NCBI GenBank assembly: GCA_036873135.1 | Contig: JAPTYO010000007.1 | Span: 16,784,763-16,848,762 of the forward strand | Direction: 5' to 3' | Length of the DNA: 64,000 nt | Source: Clarkia xantiana subsp. parviflora | Taxonomy: Eukaryota > Streptophyta > Magnoliopsida > Myrtales > Onagraceae | Shown here: positions 19,801-30,140 of the stretch, one piece after another | How positions within the stretch are numbered: the first letter of the stretch is position 1 | Layout: each line of letters opens with the position of its first letter | Translations under genes and position numbers: made by a program | The notes under the pieces: model-generated | Database searches by the model: none | What the model was told of the DNA's origin: nothing | The model's input: only the letters and a program-made list of their open reading frames with translations

Positions 19801-22553
19801 ATGTCATGCCTTTCGGCCTGGTAAATGCGGGGGCGACCTATCAGAGAATGGTGAACAAGCTGTTCGGGGATATGATTGGAAGTACCATGGAAGCTTATGT
19901 AGATGACATGCTAGTGAAGTCCCGACGAGCGTCGGACCACGTTGGTAACTTGGCAATGGCCTTCGAGAGGATGAGGCTCCACCAAGTCCGCCTGAACCCA
20001 TCCAAATGTGCCTTCGGGGTACACTCAGGGAAGTTCTTAGGCTTCATGGTGAGCCAGAGGGGGATCGAGGTGAATCCCGAAAAACTAAGGGCGATAGAGG
20101 AGATGCACTCCCCGACAAACCATAGGGAGGTGCAAGTGCTGAACGGTCGACTGGCTTCGATGAATCGCTTTCTATCCAAGGCAAGCGACCGGGCGATGCC
20201 ATTTTTCAATGTGTTGAGGGCTAACCGACAATTCGAATGGACCGCCGAATGTGAGGAGGCGTTCCAGGCGCTCAAACAACATCTTCGCACCCTCCCACCA
20301 CTTGCGAAGCCAGCTCCAGGCGAGCCGCTCTATCTTTACTTGGCTGTTTCTTCGTTTGCAATAAGCTCTGTTTTAGTTAAAGCTGTCGAGGGCAATCAAA
20401 TCCCCGTCTATTATGTAAGCAAGGCGTTTGCCAAGAGTGAAATGAATTACCCTCCGATTGAGAAGTACCTCTTTGCGTTGATTATTACCGCTAGAAAGTT
20501 ACGGCCTTACTTCCATGCGCATGAAATTACGGTGTTGACTGACCAGCCATTGAAACACTTCTTGAACCGACCTGATGCGTCGGGGAGACTAGTAAAGTGG
20601 GCCGTGGAACTCAGCGAGTTTCGGATTCATTTCGCTCCGAGAACAGCTATCAAAGGGCAGGCATTGGCCGACTTTATAGTTGAGTCTACTGTTCCCGATC
20701 CTGAAGCAACGGAAACAGTAGAGGGGGCAACAGGGAATATCAAAGGGGTCCCGACGGCGGAGCAGTCGGAACAGCCAAATAAGGAGAACACCTGGGAGTT
20801 GTACACGGATGGCTCCTCAAGCTCGGATGGATCGGGTGCGGGGTTCGTATTGATTCCGCCAGGCGGGGCGGAGCCACTTCGATATGCATTGGCCCTAACA
20901 TTTAGAGCCACCAATAACGAGGCGGAGTATGAAGCTCTTATAACGGGGCTGAAAATCGCAAAGGGAACTGGAATTGAACATTTGAGGGTGAAGTGTGATG
21001 CAAGCCTGATTGTAAATCAGGTCCGGGGGGAATATGGAGCAAAGAACCCGATCATGAAGAAGTACCTTCAGGAGGCTCGGACCTTAAAGGAGAGCTTCAA
21101 AAGCTTTGATATCGAGGCAATTCCGAGGGAAGAGAATGTAGAGGCTGATGCCTTGAGCAAATTTGCCTTGGGGGCACCTTTGGAAGAGAGTCGGAGGGTA
21201 CACTTCTTGGAGAAGGTGATTCTATCGACCACCGATCCGTCGGAGGTGTGCGCCATCGGAACGGGATCGAGGGAGGAACCCACTTGGATGACCCCGATAA
21301 TCGCGTACTTAACTACGGGGGCACTCCCTGAAGATAAAGTGGCAGCGGAGCGACTGCGACGAATGTCAATTAATTACGCGATGGTGGATAACCAGTTGTA
21401 CAAGAAGGGTCTGCTTTCGACTCCTTTCTTGAAATGCGTGGCCGAACCCGATACGACTCGGATTTTGAGGGAGTTGCATGAAGGAGTCGCGGCATGTCAC
21501 GAGGGCGCTTGGTCTATCCTGAGGAAGGCGCTGAACTTAGGATATTATTGGCCCACGATGAATAAGGAAGCAACGGCGCTTGTCCGATCCTGTGACGCGT
21601 GTCAGAGATATGCTCCGAATATCACAGCCCCCGGCGCTGATTTGATGCCCATTGGGAGTGCTTGGCCCTTCGCGCAGTGGGGCATTGACCTGGTGGGACC
21701 CCTTCCAAAAGCAAAAGGCCAGTGCACACATTTGCTTGTCGCGATTGACTACTTCTCGAAGTGGATCGAGGCTAAGCCGTTAGCCAAGACAACAGCAGGA
21801 CATATTATCAAGTTCCTTCAGACCCGAATTTTGTCGAGATATGGGGTGCCGAAGGTGATAATCAGCGACAATGGTCCTCCGTTTAATGGGGCCCAGTTGG
21901 AGAAGTTCCTGGACGAGTTTGGCATCGAGCATCGGACAGCCTCCGTCCGTCACGCACAGACCAATGGGCAGGTGGAGGCCGCCAATAAAATCGTGATGGA
22001 GGGCCTGAAGAAGAGAGTCTATGCTTTGGACGGAAAATGGCTGGACGAACTGGAGAACGTGCTGTGGGCGGTCCGAACGACACCCAAGCGGTCAACAGGT
22101 GAAACCCCGTTTGCACTTGTTTATGGGACGGAGGCGGTCGCTCCCGTGGAGATCGCTGTGGCGTCCCATCGGACCAGAAGCTATGAGCCCTCGACAAGCC
22201 CCGAAAGAGCCAGGATAGGACCTTTGACGAATGACGAAACAAGGCGCCTAGAGTTATCCTTGCTAGAGGAAAAACGGCTGGAGGCCGACATAGTGCAAGC
22301 TCGGATGCGCTTGGCGACGGCCAGGTACTATAATCGGAAGGTCAAGTCGCGACAGTTCTACGCGGGAGAACTGGTCCTGCGTCGGAACGAGTTCGCCCTA
22401 CAAGATCGGATCAACAAGATGTCCCCGAAATGGGAAGGGCCTTACAAGATCGTAGGCATGCCGGCCCCGAATGCCTACAAGTTAGAAGACCTCGATGGCA
22501 AGGTATTAAGAAACACCTTTAGTGGTGAACATCTGAAGAAATGTCATGTTTGA
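16896..22553 (+). CDS. gag-pol: Gag-Pol polyprotein of element C (1885 aa)
   Basis: One uninterrupted frame with an ATG in a good context (accatgg), 65 bases after the LTR. Domains in order (approximate residues): low-complexity Arg/Pro-rich N-terminus; capsid Retrotrans_gag (225-325); a zinc-knuckle-like YCRFH...GHDTDQC region (475-490); an RS-repeat stretch (515-535); aspartic protease with IDGGSSSDIL (about 630); reverse transcriptase with YVDDM (about 1000); RNase H 1 (1115-1240); archaeal-type RNase H with LYTDGSSSSDGSGAG (1300-1420), the Tat hallmark; integrase with an HH-CC finger (about 1525-1570) and D, D, E core residues near 1597, 1657 and 1694; and a C-terminal PKWEGPYKI tail. All key catalytic motifs are present. 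The protein makes virus-like particles, copies the RNA and inserts the cDNA. It is the likely helper for the defective elements nearby (inference). Confidence 0.95.
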   Translation: MASNRPQRSGKQVPTTSNPPEDATQHQDLRDDGDSTRRDDTTREVVPSRRETRSTTRNELPGGTRNEAPSPNPELARVVAEVMPLFMEAMEALLDRREAARRQAVDLPPLPPRRDAPRRQVDDNLPPPPPPPPLREQPIPPRHPNPAPAENFVVDGPGPVQQMTIPLNGPLTADQVVKIVGICMGDQKPMMSELGSQETHPFVPRLIHTLAPPGLGIPKIDEYDGVADPVRHVQKHLTACMGRTPDEDVICALFPSTLGEKAMTWFYSLPTGCITCWKDMHQRFIAQYQGRRRLLKSVRTLHEVVKRPDESLAQYYQRYTAGMTELDEEISEGEAIRTFLKNLNPPYGSDLLHSVAAKNVWNMEALQARVKQQIDVQESKIAAGELAPPKGREGKQLFKSLDNQRKKDSSESSRSRGRSDRREDRRPTKKDSQREEFTPLNRPLKEVLAVMEKQGLARFPKKKEGEKLGSRTDRYCRFHRAPGHDTDQCRELKKEVEKLIQRGKLKEFVGDSRCKPRSRSRSRSKSRSRSPRKRRSDAEPSEGPSGSRQKRVINVIHGGFAAGGDTSSSRERYANQVPVAVVLGKRSRSWTPKEEMEITFSVKDLKGVETPHEDALVVTLDVGGFEMKRILIDGGSSSDILFSDALEQMGKKKKDLREVNFPMVGFCGTTSYPLGVITLPVWFGSGWKMEKKDVEFVVVESTWTYIAIIGRTTINPLMAVASTIHQKMKFPTENGVGEVKGDQVASRRCYVNATRRSRKEAMSVLQTDTDPREEFGRPAPMEDLKEVEIDGPERRVKVGSALIDERAQELIALLKEFKELFAWSPSDMPGISRDVIEHELNIDPTIKPIAQKRRPMGTDKRIAIQQEVGRLLDAGFIREIRFQTWVANPVLVRKSNGKWRMCVDFRDLNKACPKDCYPLPRIDQLVDATSGHELLSFMDAYSGYNQIKMAKKDAQHTAFYADSEVFQYDVMPFGLVNAGATYQRMVNKLFGDMIGSTMEAYVDDMLVKSRRASDHVGNLAMAFERMRLHQVRLNPSKCAFGVHSGKFLGFMVSQRGIEVNPEKLRAIEEMHSPTNHREVQVLNGRLASMNRFLSKASDRAMPFFNVLRANRQFEWTAECEEAFQALKQHLRTLPPLAKPAPGEPLYLYLAVSSFAISSVLVKAVEGNQIPVYYVSKAFAKSEMNYPPIEKYLFALIITARKLRPYFHAHEITVLTDQPLKHFLNRPDASGRLVKWAVELSEFRIHFAPRTAIKGQALADFIVESTVPDPEATETVEGATGNIKGVPTAEQSEQPNKENTWELYTDGSSSSDGSGAGFVLIPPGGAEPLRYALALTFRATNNEAEYEALITGLKIAKGTGIEHLRVKCDASLIVNQVRGEYGAKNPIMKKYLQEARTLKESFKSFDIEAIPREENVEADALSKFALGAPLEESRRVHFLEKVILSTTDPSEVCAIGTGSREEPTWMTPIIAYLTTGALPEDKVAAERLRRMSINYAMVDNQLYKKGLLSTPFLKCVAEPDTTRILRELHEGVAACHEGAWSILRKALNLGYYWPTMNKEATALVRSCDACQRYAPNITAPGADLMPIGSAWPFAQWGIDLVGPLPKAKGQCTHLLVAIDYFSKWIEAKPLAKTTAGHIIKFLQTRILSRYGVPKVIISDNGPPFNGAQLEKFLDEFGIEHRTASVRHAQTNGQVEAANKIVMEGLKKRVYALDGKWLDELENVLWAVRTTPKRSTGETPFALVYGTEAVAPVEIAVASHRTRSYEPSTSPERARIGPLTNDETRRLELSLLEEKRLEADIVQARMRLATARYYNRKVKSRQFYAGELVLRRNEFALQDRINKMSPKWEGPYKIVGMPAPNAYKLEDLDGKVLRNTFSGEHLKKCHV

Positions 22554-22671
22554 CAAATAAGTCGTCCGTAGAAACACAAAGATGTAATAAGTCGCCCTGA
22601 GTGGTGCATGCTATGTAAAAGACATCGATCAATAAAAAGGTTACTTCTGATCAAAGTATTCCTAAGTTGTT
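22554..22671. other. Spacer after element C pol
   Basis: Short AT-rich spacer between the polyprotein stop and the tandem array, with an aataaa-type signal near 22631. Non-coding. Confidence 0.4.
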
Positions 22672-22990
22672 CTCGATTAAAAAGCGTCATAGGACGTCCG
22701 AAAAATCCTTAAAAGTTTTTAAGGTTCGATTAAAAAGCGTCATAGGACGTCCGAAAAATCCTTAAAGTTTTTAAGGTTCGATTAAAAAGCGTCATAGGAC
22801 GTCCGAAAAGTCCTTAAAGATTTTAAGGTTCGATTAAAAGACGTCATAGGACGTCCGAAAAATCCTTAAGTCTTTAAGGTTCGATTAAAAATCGTCATAG
22901 GACGTCCGAAAAATCCTTAAAGTTTTTAAGGTTCGATTAAAAAGCGTCTTAGGACGACGGAAAGCCTTAAGGTTCTTAAGGTCCGACAAA
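22672..22990. repeat. 53-bp tandem array in element C
   Basis: Six copies of a unit containing ggttcgattaaaaagcgtca and taggacgtccgaaaaatcct (marker gcgtcatagg near 22684, 22738, 22791, 22844, 22896 and 22947). It lies between the convergent 3' ends of the polyprotein and the antisense gene. Confidence 0.92.
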
Positions 22991-23108
22991 AGCGTTATGA
23001 AGAACATAATATAATCGGAAATGATATTAATAAAAGGCTCGAAGGCCTAAGAAGTTCAATATGGGAGAGATAACGATAAAGGACTACAAGGACTTAAGTT
23101 ATAAAATA

Positions 23109-25889
23109 TTAAGCTCGGTCCTCGGATGCTTTAGGGTCAGATGCTGGATCTTCAGAAGGCTTCGGAGGGGCAGGATCGGAGGGATCTGCAGGAGGGTCGT
23201 CGGCATCTTCAGAGGAACTCTCCGACGGGAGGCTAAAGTACCTTTCTGCGGCTCGGCCGAGAATCTTGGACTTCCTCAGGTCGATGGAGTCCCCGTAGGT
23301 CTCGTTAAGCTCTTCGACAATGTCAAGGAACGCATTTTGCAAGTCTTCCTGACAATGCTTCGCCGCATCCGCTTTGAAGTCCTCCGAGCTCCGATATTCT
23401 TCGCGGCCCTGGACCTTCGCGTTTGCTATTTGGGCGAAACGCTCCGCCTTTTCCTCCTCCAGCTCCGCGATAACCCTCTGCTTCTCAAGCTTCAGCCGAT
23501 CAGCAGTTTCCTTCAATTCCGCTTTATCGAAGGCGGCTTGATTCCGATCGGCTAGGGCCGTCTGCTGCTCCCGCCTAAGCGAGCTCTCAAGGCTTAGAAT
23601 CCGCCTTTGCTGGGATTGAGCCTCTTGAACAAGCTTGGCCTTACCCTCCTCGGCCTGCTGCCTACCCTCTTCGGCTTGCCTTCTGCCCTCTTCCGCTCGG
23701 AGCCTTGACGCCTCGGAGGTGGCCAGGTCCTCCTGGAGCTTAGTCAAGCTCTCGAGGTTGGAGTTGGCCCGTTCTTGCTCCAAAGCCTCCTGCAGGGACA
23801 GGATGTAGCCGAAGCAACGATCCTGGTCCGCCATTTCCTGAGGACAAATACAGTTTAGTATTTAAAAGTCGGAATACTTTCAGATGAGTAAAAGCAAAGT
23901 ATAACCCACCTCTATCCGACAGACGGCCATTTGACGGATGTCCGCCTTGATGTTATCCCCCTCCAGTGAAAGGGGGCGCCTCAGTGATGGCGGGATCGAG
24001 CCCGACACCAAGTGCAAGGCCAAGTTCTCCTCCTGGCACCCCCGATGTAGAGAAACCTCCTGTAGCGACTCCACCGGTCTCCAAGGCTCCGCACTCTGAT
24101 CCGAGGAGAAGGCCTGGTAATAGTCTCCATCCAAGGGGAATGGAGGTACTACCAGACGGGCTCCTCCACCTTCACTTGTCCGAGCTTCGGGGGTCTTGCT
24201 CCGAACAGGTGCCGATGGTAGCGCGAGGGGGAGTGGGGACGTCTCCTTATCGGATGACTCAGCAGGAGTCGGCCTCGACTTTCGTCGAAGGACTAGGCCT
24301 TCCTCCTCAGCTTGGTCCTCGGAGAGGGAGTCGTCCAGGCTGATCACCCGACCAAATTCGCCACGGACTTCTGTCGGGGCATCATCCATCCCCGGCTCCG
24401 CTGCAGGCACGGGGTCTGAGGCAGGTGCAGCAGGTGCGACGTCCGTGTGACCTGCAGCGGGGCGAACAAGGTGAGGAAGTAAATTGACATCGGTATACCA
24501 AATTAGACAACGCTCCATATATCTCTCGCAGCCGAAAAAGTCGTAATAACCCGCTTCGAGGACGTGTGGAGTTTCCCCTCGAAGGAAATTCTTGACATCC
24601 CTGATCCGCCCCTCCATGTCGGAGGCCTGAAGGTCTTGAGGAACCAACTCTCTATATCTTTTTATAGCACGAAAAACTTCCTTACCTTCCTTTTCGGAGC
24701 GGAAACCGAAGGCGGCCCTAACCACGTCTGCATTAGTCTGCCCCTCGGGTGTGGGGGCAGACCTTGGTGCCTCGGAGGTCTTCTTTCTCTTCTGAGACGG
24801 CTCCGAGGCGGTGGAGGACTTCCTCCTGGACGAGGACTTCTTCTTACGTTTCAGCGAGTGGGAGGCATCGGTATCCTCCTGAAACAGATGGGCGGTCAGC
24901 GATGATCGAGGGGCTGTAAGCAGTGAAAACAAGAAATAATTAGAAGATTACCCAGAAAATTACATTGGAAAGGCCATCACGAATTTTTCCCCCGGCTTCG
25001 GGATCAATCAGCATGATAGAAATTTTTATCCGCTGTCGGTCAGTAACAGAAGTGGCCTCGAAGGGCTGATAACCCTCCTCCCAGCGACGGGCTTGAATGA
25101 GCATCAAAGCTCTCTTGGTCTGCTCCGACCATGTACGGAAGGGCACAAGAGGATCAGCTTCTACGGCGGTCTTCGGCCATTCGATGGGACCGGGCTTGAT
25201 GAAAAAATATTGTTCTTTCCAGTTGGCGTTGTCATGCCCCTTGTCATGGATGATGGCCCGTTCCTTGCAAATCCTCCAGGACACCTTCCTATCCCAGCCC
25301 ATCTCCTTATACTGCTCGTCAATCCCCTCGGGTTGGCGGGGGGTAAAGGAGCAGATCCCATCTTTGTTACAGGTCATCTTGTAGAGGACCCGCCAAAGCT
25401 CCAGGGTATAGCTCCAGTCTTCCTTGTTAAGATCACACCACACTTGAAAGGCAATCCATGTGCGGATTGCGTGTGGAGCGAAGGTCGTGGGGTAAGTCTT
25501 GTAGTGGTTACACAGCTCCACCCAACTCGGACAAAACGGGAGTCGGATCCCTGCACGAATCTGCCCTGGAGAAATGAACACCTCGTCTCCCTTAGGGAGA
25601 GTAACCCAGGTTTCGCGAGGATTGAATTTGAACTGCTCATAGGGATAGCGAGCCCCGAAGGAGGATTCGAAGATACCACACTCTGTGCAAGCCCTATCGT
25701 AGTTAATAGGTGCAAGCGAGTTCTTGAGATACTTGAAGACGAAGGGTGGTCCATCAGGGGAAGACCCGCTGTTGGTGGCAGTTCCCTCGGCTGAAAATCG
25801 TCGATGGAAGGAAGGAGGGGAAATTGAAACCTAAGAAGATCAAAAATAGAAGGAAAAAGGGTAATAAGGTGAAAAATCTTACCAGACAT
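23109..25889 (-). CDS. Spliced antisense gene (aORF) of element C, Transposase_28-like
   Basis: Four minus-strand exons join in frame with GT-AG introns: 25889-25883 (ATGTCTG, then gtaagat), 25790-24964, 24878-23910 and 23837-23109. Introns are 92, 85 and 72 bp; phases add up to about 843 codons. Residues about 85-190 resemble the Transposase_28 (putative gypsy-type transposon) family, with pattern CNHYKTYPTTFAPHAIRTW. Exon 3 starts with a basic KRKKKSSSRRK stretch that could be a nuclear signal and is otherwise acidic and disordered. Exon 4 is a long predicted coiled coil with repeated RRQAEEG. Antisense genes between pol and the purine tract are known in Tat elements; their function is not. 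E and D carry homologues. A minus-strand TATA box lies about 136 bp upstream. Alternative: two or three separate genes, but the phase agreement favours one. Confidence 0.75.
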
Positions 25890-26024
25890 GATGACTGAAG
25901 TCTTGATCGGAAAAACTTGAGTGCTTGAAGCGCTGGTGAAAACTTGAGGTATGGAGGATCAAGGCTCTTAGGATCGCAGAGAAGAAGGAGTAGAGGAAAA
26001 GTAAAACAATGTCTGGGTTTAGGG

Positions 26025-26031
26025 TTTTATA
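26025..26031 (-). promoter_or_regulatory. TATA box for the antisense gene of element C
   Basis: Minus-strand tataaaa lies about 136 bases upstream of the proposed ATG at 25889. It is separate from the LTR promoter, so the antisense gene could be transcribed independently. Confidence 0.5.
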
Positions 26032-26462
26032 AGAGAAGGAAAAGAGAACTGAAGGGGTGGGCAATCTGAGCCATAGAATTCAAAACGATTCAATCGGAAC
26101 CGTCCAAAGTGAAACGTGCTAATTCGAAGAAGGCGAAACGATTTTTGATCTGAACCGTCAGGACGCATGGAACACAGATAAGACAGGAATGATGACGTAC
26201 CGGGGTGGTTGAAAAGTGCTTTTTCAGAAAGCAGGCGTGCAGAACCCGAGACGTTCCTTCACCTTCTATCAGCATTTAATGCTGGTCTGATCGAGAAATC
26301 CCCTCGAATCCAAGCAGGATCCCAAAAGATCTTGAAGAGATCCGAGGCAAAGGCCTCCGACAAAAGTAGGGCAATGGCCTCCGATGTTTCAAATGAAGAC
26401 CCCCGACAGGGATGTTGAAGGGTCCGATATTGGAAGACGCGACGCACTATAAGTCCCTCACG
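26032..26462. other. Region between antisense promoter and 3' LTR of element C
   Basis: No convincing frame. It includes short duplicated tccgaggcaaaggcctccga motifs near 26340-26380. Probably upstream sequence of the antisense gene. Confidence 0.4.
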
Positions 26463-26475
26463 TCTTGGGGGCAAA
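26463..26475 (+). other. Polypurine tract of element C
   Basis: tcttgggggcaaa directly precedes TGATGGG of the 3' LTR. Confidence 0.8.
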
Positions 26476-27125
26476 TGATGGGCCTCGGCGAAGGCCGTTA
26501 GGCCCCTTAACGATTGACAAACGGCGACTAGGCCCGTTGGGCTAGGAGCTGGGCTGTTGGAAGGTTAAGGGCTCCGACGGAAGGAGGCCCCGACGTGGAA
26601 TAGCCCCGAGTGAGTATGGCCTCGATAGGGGAGAGCCCCGATGTTATCGGACCTGGACGTGGTCGGTCCCGATATGGGAGTTGACATCACCCCCTGACAC
26701 CGAATCCTCAATGATACAACTTGGGAGTCTCCGATAATGATCGAGACCCACCAGTGAGGGCACAATCCCGGAAACCTCGCCATGATCACAGTAGTGATAT
26801 AATGGGCGAGATATGTGGGATACACATATCTGTACAGATACGTGGCGAGATATACGGCGAGATATGTGGGATAGTGGATCACAATCCAACCGCCTAATCA
26901 GGTAACTGGGATAGCCTTCCCCCCTATAAAAGGAGGGAAGTTATCCCAGGTTAAGGTTACGTTTTTACACACATACACATACTGCTTGCTTGCCCCGTTG
27001 ATCACCGTACTTACGTTAAGCATCGGAGAGGGATTCTGGGCCACCGCCCTCTATTCCCCTTTTGCAGGATTGCGAGGAGCTAAGGAATCTGTCACCGTAA
27101 CCGGAGTTCCTGCCGTGATCCAACA
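26476..27125 (+). repeat. Element C 3' LTR (650 bp)
   Basis: Near-identical copy of the 5' LTR. Differences seen: two substitutions near 26565-26572, one in gatatgtg/tggatag, one in aatctgtc, and a shorter C tract. U5 module at 27016-27068. Confidence 0.97.
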
Positions 27126-27826
27126 AGCGGGATCGAAAATAACAATGGCGCCTGTAATGGAGGCGTCTTTCTAAGGCGATGGCACTGTAGCCTTGTCACC
27201 GATGGGACTGTGGAGGTCAAGGATGGAGGTAAAACAGCCGGAGCGTCCAAGGCGGTCGGGATAAGACCAGTGACCCGAACAGAGTTGACTGCCGGATTGA
27301 TCCGGTCGCGGCTCTAATCGCAGGTGATGCGGTCGCTGAAGAGGTAGTCGTCGGGGTCGAGGGAAAAGTCCCAGGGGCTCAGGCCAGAGCCGGACTTCAA
27401 ACCTCGGAGGCCGGAGTCGGGCCTCCTTCCGGATCTAATATTCCTCATCGTCTGGATGTTGCTCCGAGCTCCAGCTAATTGTCAATGGCAGATCGAGACC
27501 AACAGCGGTGACACATGACGTCATCGTCGTCCTTGCTGGATTAGACGTTGGTGGCATCGCGGAGTGAACGAAGCCAAAGTTGAGAGCCCAGAATAGCAAA
27601 GGATTGTTGGGACGTATAGGGCTATCTGCCAAGATCTTCACCCTCTTTAACATGATTTGCCATGGATATGTATACGCTTCAGATCTGATTCTCTCTAAAC
27701 AGCCCGTGAAGGCAGCTTCGTGTCTTTGAGCTTCGGATCGATCAGCAGAAGACGGAAAGTGCCTGCCCAGATTTTGGGTTTCTGAATCAGAGTTTAGGAG
27801 AATCAAACACGGCTAGTTGTTCAATT
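27126..27826 (-). other. Element B leader/interior right of the C insertion
   Basis: Minus-strand leader of element B between PBS and the C insertion. A 123-codon minus-strand frame (27435-27806) has a non-ATG start and no recognisable gag features. It may be the remains of a gag N-terminus, but I cannot support that. Confidence 0.4.
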
Positions 27827-27843
27827 CCCACAGACGGCGCCAA
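27827..27843 (-). other. Primer-binding site of element B
   Basis: On the minus strand, ttggcgccgtctgtggg follows the 5' LTR end directly. It fixes the orientation of element B. Confidence 0.88.
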
Positions 27844-28248
27844 TGTTAGATCTGGATTTATCGAGATATTTTTGCGGTGTCTCCGAACTCCTTAGTCTTC
27901 GAATCCCGGGCACGCACCTGCAAAAAGGGACAATGTCAGGGTGAACCCCGGCGATCCCTCTCCGACGGTCAAATTAGTAACCGTTCATAATAAGAGAGAT
28001 CACTATTTTGTATATCATTTTTCATATCTATCAAATGTTAATCATAGGATTCTTTATATAAAATAACATAATAACTATTATGGTATGTAGCCATTTATTG
28101 ACGATGACCGTTATGATAACTGAATATTTAGACAATTACTATTATGGTAGTTGAATATTAATAGCCGATTGACCGTTATGGCATCAGACTATTTATAGTT
28201 AATACCTATTATGGTATCAAATAAATATGTTTATATCAATATCCATCA
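27844..28248 (-). repeat. Element B 5' LTR
   Basis: 405 bp, same length as the partner at 11287-11691, with about five substitutions by eye. Minus-strand TATA-like tttatataa at about 28053-28061; U5 module at about 27917-27969. Followed by TSD gtaat. Confidence 0.95.
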
Positions 28249-28253
28249 GTAAT

Positions 28254-29429
28254 CATTCGATTACATTTGACAAACATAAGTAACCATGGATGAGTAAAAA
28301 AGGTTATTGTCCATTTATTGGTAATAAACTAAATTAAAAATACAAATGTTATTGTTTCATAAACTCAAAGTAGCTAGACTAATATCTTTGTTATAGTATT
28401 ATAACAAAAAATAATATAAATATTCAATGAAATATAAGTAAGACTAAACATAAATGAATGGTACATGTTGCTTGTTGCGGCGATTCACTCACTATTCATG
28501 TGGAATTTTAATTTGTTGCTTTATTTGGTCAATATGGTCAATCTTCATCGATCCATAGTGAATTGTCGTATTCAATGATAAAATAGTTTTTTTTTTTTTG
28601 CCATATAATGATAAATAGTTGTTAATAAAACAATAAATAATAGATGTGATTAGATAAAAAGGAGCTAATGTAAATTACATGACATGTATGTACCACCTCA
28701 ATATAAGAAGCAGCTTCTTCTTCTTTACCATCATAATGCTTCTTCTTTTATTCAAATTATCATCTTGGATCTAGATCTCATGCCTCAGATCGTTTATCAC
28801 CGTTAAGATTTTGACACACGTTCTAAATGTAATTAATTATGTAGTTCTTTTCTAAAATCCTGTTGTGATTGGTGAACCTTAGAAGAAAAATATGGTGAGG
28901 CATAAATAGTGGGGCAAGTGATATGAATCTCATCATCTTTACCAATCACTTTAGTGTTTTTTTTTTTTTTTTTTTGCTAATCATAGGCCTGGCAAAAAAA
29001 ATGTTACTTAGTTAAATATGTCCACATCTTCAAAAAAAAAAAAAAAAATCATTCATATACGCGTTGATTCCATATGCTATTGTCCACACATATCTGCATT
29101 AACATTCATCGTCATAATGAATTACTTACATTATTGATTCTTACTGTTGTAAGGCTTAACAAACTAAAAAAAACCACATATATATTACCTAAATAAGATT
29201 CTCGTCCGCGCGCACTAAATAATTTCGGGCTTCCCCAGTGTATTTTAAAGCAACCTTCTCAACTTCCCTGAAAGTCTGAAACATATAATGTCAACATTCT
29301 TGTTCTATGATATCCTATCTAAACATAATCAGCAAAGTTACAGAAATCTTCATATATATATATATAGAAAAGTTTTATCACGACTAACGGATAGTATTCA
29401 CAACACTTTGTAATTATCATGCGGATGAA
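28254..29429. other. AT-rich intergenic DNA
   Basis: Up to about 28292 this is the right terminal repeat of the tentative Pack-MULE-like element. The rest is AT-rich with several T and A homopolymers (for example near 28587-28600, 28954-28975 and 29032-29048) and no gene or RNA gene that I can see. Confidence 0.4.
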
Positions 29430-29495
29430 GTAGATGTTGGATCACGGTTGGAACTCCGGCACGGTCTTGACGGCGATCCGAACTCCTTTGCTCCA

Positions 29496-30140
29496 TGGTG
29501 GATATATGTCCAATTCGGGTTCGTATTTATATTCCGGGCCTCGTAAACACGTCAAAATTACATCCCGGTTTGAAAACGTCTCCCAGAGGATCAAAACGGT
29601 CCGGAAACGCATTTACGCGCGTCCGGACCGGACCTCCGGATTGCGCAAAGCAATCCGGAGGTCCGGATTGCATTGCGGATATCGTGCGATTACCGTTTCC
29701 GCGATTACCGTTACATGTAGAGAAATCAAGTTCGCGCATTACCAATATGGATGACGGTTACCGCTTGTTTTCTTGAACCGTCATCAAACCGCTTTAAAAC
29801 CGGGTCCGGTCCCAAGGAAGCCTATAAATAGGAGGCATTGGCCACCCATTTTCACACATCCTCTCATTTGCCCAACTTTGGTATTTTGAGCTCTGACTTC
29901 TCTCTAGAAACTTTCTCTCTCTAGAATTACTCTTTTAGCCCTATAGTGACTTAAGCTTCGGAGAGGGCTCCGCTAGCACCACCCCCCCTCTCCGTGCTAG
30001 CATTGGTCCTTGGTGCAGGAAACGTTGCTCAGACATCCAGATTCGTGCACAGACCACAGCCATTCCGAGACTCAGACGCCTCCCTTGAGACACAGCCAAA
30101 CCGAGACACAGACCTTTACGGGAGTCAACCGAACACTCGC
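29496..30140 (+). repeat. Element D 5' LTR, left part
   Basis: Starts TGGTGGATATATG and stops at the target site ctcgc (30136-30140) of E. It contains TATA cctataaata (29821-29830) and the U5 module (29951-30018), whose hairpin gctagcac/gtgctagc is intact. Confidence 0.95.

Larger units (their letters stand above)
16174..27125 (+). mobile_element. Element C: intact, probably autonomous Tat LTR retrotransposon
   Basis: LTRs at 16174-16829 and 26476-27125 are flanked by TSD agcgg (16169-16173 and 27126-27130), inserted in element B. By eye the LTRs differ at about four positions plus a length change in a C tract, so the insertion is recent. It contains PBS, one full-length 1885-codon polyprotein frame without a stop, a 53-bp tandem array, a spliced antisense gene and a purine tract. 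The second RNase H between the first RNase H and integrase places it in the Tat lineage. Confidence 0.97.
11287..28248 (-). mobile_element. Element B: large non-autonomous LTR retrotransposon, split by element C
   Basis: Two 405-bp direct LTRs (11287-11691 and 27844-28248) are flanked by TSD gtaat (11282-11286 and 28249-28253). The primer-binding site is complementary-strand beside the right LTR (27827-27843) and the purine tract is beside the left LTR, so the element runs on the minus strand. The LTRs differ at about five positions by eye. Excluding element C (16174-27125 plus one TSD copy) it is about 6.0 kb, without recognisable gag or pol, and is filled with tandem arrays. It fits a LARD-like, trans-mobilised element. 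Confidence 0.93.
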
